From assembly GCA_934725655.1 (NCBI GenBank), contig CAKVCJ010000066.1, positions 1-8,712 on the forward strand: DNA of 8,712 nt. Direction: 5' to 3'. The first letter of the stretch is position 1; each line of letters opens with the position of its first letter. This document shows, piece after piece, positions 4,660 to 8,712 of the stretch. The notes beneath the pieces were generated by a model. The model was not told the origin of the DNA. It saw only the letters and a program-made list of their open reading frames with translations, and made no database searches. Made by a program: the position numbers and the translations under genes. The DNA comes from an uncultured Brachyspira sp. (GTDB lineage Bacteria > Spirochaetota > Brachyspiria > Brachyspirales > Brachyspiraceae).

Positions 4660-6270
4660 ATGAAAATAACAAATTTAGATAATATTCTTTTTTTTGAAAA
4701 AGAAAATATAAAAACACCTAAATACAATATAAGCACTATTAGAGAAAACACTAAAAAAAAGCCAACTTGGATACACTTTGGAGCAGGAAACATATTCAGA
4801 GGATTTATAGCAAAAATAGCAGATAATCTTTTAAACGAGAATATTATAGACACTGGTATAATAGCAGTTGATACCCACAACACTGGGACAGATGATTATG
4901 AAATGCTTGAAAAAGTTTATAAATATTTTGACAATCTATCTCTATTAGTTTCTATTAACCCCAGTGGTGAAATAGATAAACAAATTATAGGAAGTGTAGC
5001 TGAAGTTTTGCATGCTGATTTTATTAATTATTATGAAAAGCTAAAAAAAATATTTATATCAAATTCCTTACAAATAGCAAGTTTTACTATTACAGAAAAG
5101 GGATATTCTATTAAAGATTTAAATAATAATTATAAAAAAATAGTTACAGAAGATATTAACAATAATCCAGAAAAATCAAAAAATATAATAAGCATTGTTA
5201 CAGCACTATTATTAGAAAGATATAAAAATGGTTCCTACCCTATAACAATGCTTAGTATGGATAATTGTGCTAATAATGGAGACAAATTAAAATCATCTAT
5301 TTTAGATATAGCTATAGAATGGAATAAAAGGGGGTTCGTTGAGAATAACTTTATTAAATATGTAGAAGACAATAAAAAAGTATCATTTCCGCTAACTATG
5401 ATTGACAAAATAACACCGAGGCCTTCTGAATCTATATCAAAAGAACTTACAAATTTAGGGTTTGAGGATATGGGAATATTTAAAATAGGCACTACAAATA
5501 TGGCAGGCTTTGTTAATTCGGAAGCAAGTGAATATTTAGTTATTGAAGATAGTTTTGCAAATGGAAGAGCAAATCTAAAAGGAGTATATTTAACAGACAG
5601 AGAAACAGTACAAAAAACAGAAAAGATGAAAGTATCTGCTTGTTTAAATCCACTTCACACATCTTTAGCTATATTTGGCTGCTTATTCAATTATAATTTC
5701 ATATATGAGGAGATGAAAGACCCTATTCTAAAAAAATTAGTAGAAAAAATAGGATATGATGAAAGTTTAAAGGCAGTATCTAACCCAAAAATTATAAATC
5801 CTATAGATTTTCTTAAAGAAGTAATAGAAAATCGTTTAACTAATCCATATATACCCGATTCTCCCAAAAGAATAGCAATAGATACTTCTCAAAAGATACC
5901 TGTGAGATATGGTGAAACTATAAAAGCATATATAGAAAATGAACTTGATATTTCTAAACTAATTGGAATACCTATTACTATAGCAGCTTGGCTTAGATAT
6001 TTGATGGGTATAGATGATAATGGAAATAACATGCCTATAAGTGAAGACACTATGCTTGAAGAATTGAAAATATATATAAAAAAAATAAAATTTAAAAATA
6101 TAGAAAGCGTAAAATATAATTTGAGGCCTATACTTTCAAATAAAACAATATTTCTCGTAGATTTATATGATAAAAAAATAAATCTTGGAGAAAAGATAGA
6201 AGAATATTTCAAAGAAATGATAATTGACAAAAATGCTGTTAGAAAATGTTTAGAAAAATACATAAAATAA
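4660..6270 (+). CDS. uxuB: D-fructuronate reductase (mannonate oxidoreductase), mannitol dehydrogenase family
   Basis: The protein is assigned to NADH-dependent reduction of D-fructuronate to D-mannonate, a cytoplasmic step of glucuronate breakdown. It has 536 residues, the long form known from clostridia and Thermotoga. Domains: an N-terminal Rossmann part with the dinucleotide motif HFGAGNIFRGF at 39-49 and AVDTHN at 69-74; SMDNCANNG at 199-207 and DKITPRPSE at 249-257; then the C-terminal catalytic domain. There K324, N330 and H333 in KVSACLNPLH correspond to the Lys/Asn/His active site of the mannitol dehydrogenase family, and DTSQKIPVRYGETIKAY runs from 408 to 424. The ATG at 4660 matches the family start; an in-frame TTG at 4633 has no ribosome site. 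Only a weak GGA (4647-4649) precedes the ATG. Tagaturonate reductase or a polyol dehydrogenase is possible from sequence alone, but the uxuA neighbour 25 bases downstream favours UxuB. Confidence 0.88.
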   Translation: MKITNLDNILFFEKENIKTPKYNISTIRENTKKKPTWIHFGAGNIFRGFIAKIADNLLNENIIDTGIIAVDTHNTGTDDYEMLEKVYKYFDNLSLLVSINPSGEIDKQIIGSVAEVLHADFINYYEKLKKIFISNSLQIASFTITEKGYSIKDLNNNYKKIVTEDINNNPEKSKNIISIVTALLLERYKNGSYPITMLSMDNCANNGDKLKSSILDIAIEWNKRGFVENNFIKYVEDNKKVSFPLTMIDKITPRPSESISKELTNLGFEDMGIFKIGTTNMAGFVNSEASEYLVIEDSFANGRANLKGVYLTDRETVQKTEKMKVSACLNPLHTSLAIFGCLFNYNFIYEEMKDPILKKLVEKIGYDESLKAVSNPKIINPIDFLKEVIENRLTNPYIPDSPKRIAIDTSQKIPVRYGETIKAYIENELDISKLIGIPITIAAWLRYLMGIDDNGNNMPISEDTMLEELKIYIKKIKFKNIESVKYNLRPILSNKTIFLVDLYDKKINLGEKIEEYFKEMIIDKNAVRKCLEKYIK

Positions 6271-6295
6271 AACTTTTAAGGAGATATTTTTATTT

Positions 6296-7372
6296 ATGAT
6301 AATGACTTTAAGATGGTTTGGGAAAAAATTTGATTCTGTAAGTTTAAATCATATCAGACAAATACCCGGAGTAAAAGGAGTAATCACAACTTTATATCAT
6401 ACAAAAGTTGGAGAGGCTTGGGATAAAGAAGATATAATCAACATAAAAAAAGAAGTAGAAGATGCAGGACTTAAAATATACGGCATAGAAAGCGTGAATA
6501 TACATGATGACATAAAAATAGGTCTTCCGACAAGAGATAAATATATAGAAAACTACATAAAAACTTTAGAAAGATTGGGAGAAGCAGGTATTAACTTGGT
6601 TTGCTACAATTTTATGCCTGTATTTGATTGGACAAGAAGCGATTTAGCTAAAATAAGAGATGATGGGGCTACTGTATTGTCTTATGATCAAGAAATAATA
6701 GATAAAATTAATCCGCAAAGTATGTTTGAACAAATTGACTCTTCTTCTAATGGTTTTATTCTTCCTGGTTGGGAGCCTGATAGATTAAAAAAATTAAAAG
6801 AACTTTTTGAAATGTATAAAGATGTTGACGATGAAAAATTATTTGAAAATTTACAATATTTCTTAAAAGCAATAATGCCTACATGCGAGAAATATAATAT
6901 AAAAATGGCAATACATCCTGATGATCCTGCTTGGCCTGTATTTGGGCTTCCGAGAATCATAATAAATAAAGAAAATATTTTAAGAATGTTAAAGTGTGCG
7001 GAGAGCGAATGTAATGGTATTACATTATGTGTTGGTTCTTTAGGCTCTAATCCAAAAAACAATATAGTTGATATAATAAGAAGTTTAAAAGGAAAAATTT
7101 TCTTTGCACATGTAAGAAACCTAAAACACACAGCAAAAGGGAAGTTTGAAGAGGCGGCGCATTTATCAAGTGATGGTTCTATAGATATGTTTGCCATAAT
7201 GAAAGCATTTTATGATATAGGCTTTAAAGGACCATTTAGGCCTGATCATGGAAGGGCTATTTGGGGAGAAGTATCTATGCCGGGATATGGGCTTTATGAT
7301 AGGGCTTTGGGGGCTGTATATTTGCAAGGGTTATGGGAAGCAATAGAAAAAACTAATAATGCACATAACTAA
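6296..7372 (+). CDS. uxuA: D-mannonate dehydratase
   Basis: This Mn2+-dependent enzyme dehydrates D-mannonate to 2-keto-3-deoxy-D-gluconate, directly after UxuB in glucuronate catabolism. Its 358 residues match the shorter Gram-positive-type enzymes; the E. coli form is nearer 394. The TIM-barrel protein begins LRWFG at 5-9. It contains TLYHTKVGEAW at 32-42, GIESVNIHDDIK at 63-74 and FMPVFDWTRSD at 106-116. The metal ligands expected from characterised family members are all visible: H207 in AIHPDDP, C245 in LCVGSLG, H272 in FAHVRN and D317 in RPDHGR. The YGLYDRALGAVYLQGLWEA tail runs from 331 to 349. AAGGAG at 6278-6283 precedes the ATG at 6296 by 12 bases; the ATG at 6302 would be too distant. 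It is the second gene of the uxuBA operon. No clear GC-rich terminator follows it. Confidence 0.95.
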   Translation: MIMTLRWFGKKFDSVSLNHIRQIPGVKGVITTLYHTKVGEAWDKEDIINIKKEVEDAGLKIYGIESVNIHDDIKIGLPTRDKYIENYIKTLERLGEAGINLVCYNFMPVFDWTRSDLAKIRDDGATVLSYDQEIIDKINPQSMFEQIDSSSNGFILPGWEPDRLKKLKELFEMYKDVDDEKLFENLQYFLKAIMPTCEKYNIKMAIHPDDPAWPVFGLPRIIINKENILRMLKCAESECNGITLCVGSLGSNPKNNIVDIIRSLKGKIFFAHVRNLKHTAKGKFEEAAHLSSDGSIDMFAIMKAFYDIGFKGPFRPDHGRAIWGEVSMPGYGLYDRALGAVYLQGLWEAIEKTNNAHN

Positions 7373-7490
7373 AATTTTTTTAACTTTGTTAGATAAATTT
7401 ATTTTTTATTATTAAAATATTAGAATTATTTTGCATGAAATACTATTATTTTAATCCCATATACATAAAAACACAAAACATTTTATAAAC

Positions 7491-7518
7491 TTGACTTTTT
7501 TTATAATTCTATTATCAT
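7491..7518 (+). promoter_or_regulatory. Promoter of the SNF2-like gene
   Basis: TTGACT (7491-7496), a T-rich 16-base spacer and TATCAT (7513-7518) each match the sigma-70 consensus in five of six positions. Transcription should start near 7525, about 60 bases before the ATG at 7587. The gene therefore appears to be its own transcription unit, separate from uxuBA. Confidence 0.6.
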
Positions 7519-7586
7519 GAATAGTCAATATTCTAATGTATATAAAAATAGTATTATGAGCTATATTTAAGGATAAAAACTAAAAC

Positions 7587-8712
7587 ATGGCAGAAAAATT
7601 AAAAAAGAAAGATATTAAAGCAAATAACGAAAAATCTGATACCCTTTTAGATTATAGCAACAATGAAGAAGATAATACTAATTTTAACATAAAAGATGTA
7701 AAAATAATAAATGATGAAAGGCAAAACTGGCTCTACTACACGCGTGCACCTCTAATGGATAATTACAGAGACAATCTTTATAGAGAATATTTCAGCATAT
7801 TAGTATTATTGTCATTACGCGGTGAAGGAAACGAAAAGAGCTTAGGACTTTCACTTAAACTCATAGACATAGAGAAAAAAAAGCAATTGAGAATCGTAGA
7901 ACTTGAGAGTTTTTTATTTTCTTGCGTTACTGGAGATAAGCAAAAAATAGAAGATGAAGAATATAGAATAGAATTGGAAGATTTTAGTAAAGGGGAAGCT
8001 AAACTAATAAGATTTCTAAACAATTTATATGCCGATGCTTTGCAAAATCAGGAAAACGGCAAATTGTGGTTTAAAGATTATAATGCTTATCAATGTTTAA
8101 CTATGCTTAAAGAAGTAGCAAATATCAGATTAGAAAGCAAGGTTATAACATTCAGCGATGAAGTATTAAATATTATTATAGAAACCTACTACAATGAAAA
8201 CAAAGATTTAATATTAGACATAAATATAAAAGATGTAGAGCTTAACAGAGTATATACATTTGGGGAGAATTGTGATTATATATTATATAAAGATATTTTT
8301 TATGAAACTAATACGTCATATCCAAAGATTAAAAAACATATATTCAAAAAGCCTATAACTGTTAATAGAGCATATATTAAAGATTTTTGTTCGAGGGTGC
8401 TTCCAAACTTAAAAAAAGATTTCCATATAGAACTTCCTGAAAACATAAAAGAAAATGAAATATTAGCATTTCCTGCACAGGCATTATTATTTTTGGATTA
8501 TGACGGAAGCAATGTATTTTCAACTATAAAATTCAAATATGGTTCTTTCACTGTTGATCCTTATACTAATAAATTCACAAGCAGCAATATGTTTGATAAT
8601 GAAGTAAATGAAATATATAGAGATAAAGAAAAAGAAGAATATTTTTGTAATACTTTGTCTAAATATTTGGATAAGGTTGGAGATTATACTTTTGCTTCAT
8701 CAAATGATGAGA
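7587..8712 (+). CDS. SNF2-family helicase, N-terminal part (partial at right edge)
   Basis: The reading frame is open from the ATG at 7587 to the window end: 375 residues seen, C-terminus missing. AAGGAT (7569-7574) precedes the ATG by 12 bases. After a charged, probably disordered stretch (1-45), residues about 70-160 (LSLRGEGNEKSLGLSLKL, then ELESFLFSCVTG) and 295-350 resemble the SNF2-associated region found before the helicase core in bacterial SNF2 proteins. The latter includes AQALLFLDYDGSNVFSTIKF at 297-316, followed by YGSF, then RDKEKEEYF at 345-353. No Walker A, DEAH or SWIM zinc motif lies in the visible part, so ATPase activity is inferred from family architecture. Such proteins use ATP to move along double-stranded DNA, often at stalled transcription or repair sites. 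No restriction or defence gene is visible beside it. If the core is absent beyond the edge, the gene would be a remnant. Confidence 0.72.
   Translation, partial: MAEKLKKKDIKANNEKSDTLLDYSNNEEDNTNFNIKDVKIINDERQNWLYYTRAPLMDNYRDNLYREYFSILVLLSLRGEGNEKSLGLSLKLIDIEKKKQLRIVELESFLFSCVTGDKQKIEDEEYRIELEDFSKGEAKLIRFLNNLYADALQNQENGKLWFKDYNAYQCLTMLKEVANIRLESKVITFSDEVLNIIIETYYNENKDLILDINIKDVELNRVYTFGENCDYILYKDIFYETNTSYPKIKKHIFKKPITVNRAYIKDFCSRVLPNLKKDFHIELPENIKENEILAFPAQALLFLDYDGSNVFSTIKFKYGSFTVDPYTNKFTSSNMFDNEVNEIYRDKEKEEYFCNTLSKYLDKVGDYTFASSNDE

Noticed and set aside
5235..7197. Minus-strand open frames within uxuB and uxuA (5235-5492, 5889-6263, 6688-7197)
   Set aside because: They are antisense to well-supported genes, hydrophobic because of AT-rich complement codons, and have no convincing family motif.
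1..8712. CRISPR array, insertion sequence or prophage genes
   Set aside because: No regularly spaced direct repeats, transposase motifs or phage-like genes were seen.

Overview
The window looks like chromosome from a very AT-rich, gut-associated spirochaete. Brachyspira is my best guess, inferred from the extreme A/T codon preference, the set of genes and the style of the proteins; no rRNA or marker gene is present to confirm it. Apart from one GC-rich patch at the left edge, the sequence is ordinary housekeeping and catabolic DNA with short spacers. No spacer is longer than 300 bases.

Left to right: (1) Positions 1-179 form a GC-rich (about 61 % G+C over the first 120 bases), palindrome-dense block. 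It can fold into two adjacent hairpin structures and carries an open frame that enters from outside the window and stops at 177-179. (2) A minus-strand cysteine operon, cysK then cysE, occupies 2005-365. Serine acetyltransferase makes O-acetylserine and cysteine synthase converts it to L-cysteine. (3) A factor-independent terminator at 2101-2141 separates this from the upstream minus-strand Fe-S operon at 4382-2163. That operon reads: a 59-residue Bfd-like [2Fe-2S] protein, a full-length three-domain NifU scaffold, and the NifS cysteine desulfurase. The two operons are adjacent and functionally linked, because NifS consumes the cysteine that CysK makes. (4) A divergent spacer (4383-4659) holds a good promoter for the Fe-S operon, with an imperfect palindrome lying over its -10 box. 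(5) On the plus strand, uxuB (fructuronate reductase) and uxuA (mannonate dehydratase) form a hexuronate operon, D-fructuronate to D-mannonate to 2-keto-3-deoxy-D-gluconate. (6) After a 214-base spacer with its own promoter, the first 375 residues of a large SNF2-type helicase begin at 7587 and run off the right edge.

The observations most worth following up are the GC-rich structured element at the left edge, the tiny ferredoxin-like gene that duplicates NifU's central domain and heads the Fe-S operon, the possible redox or iron operator over that operon's promoter, the very short 5' leader possible for uxuB, and the short C-terminus of CysE. I did not find a clearly new multi-gene system.
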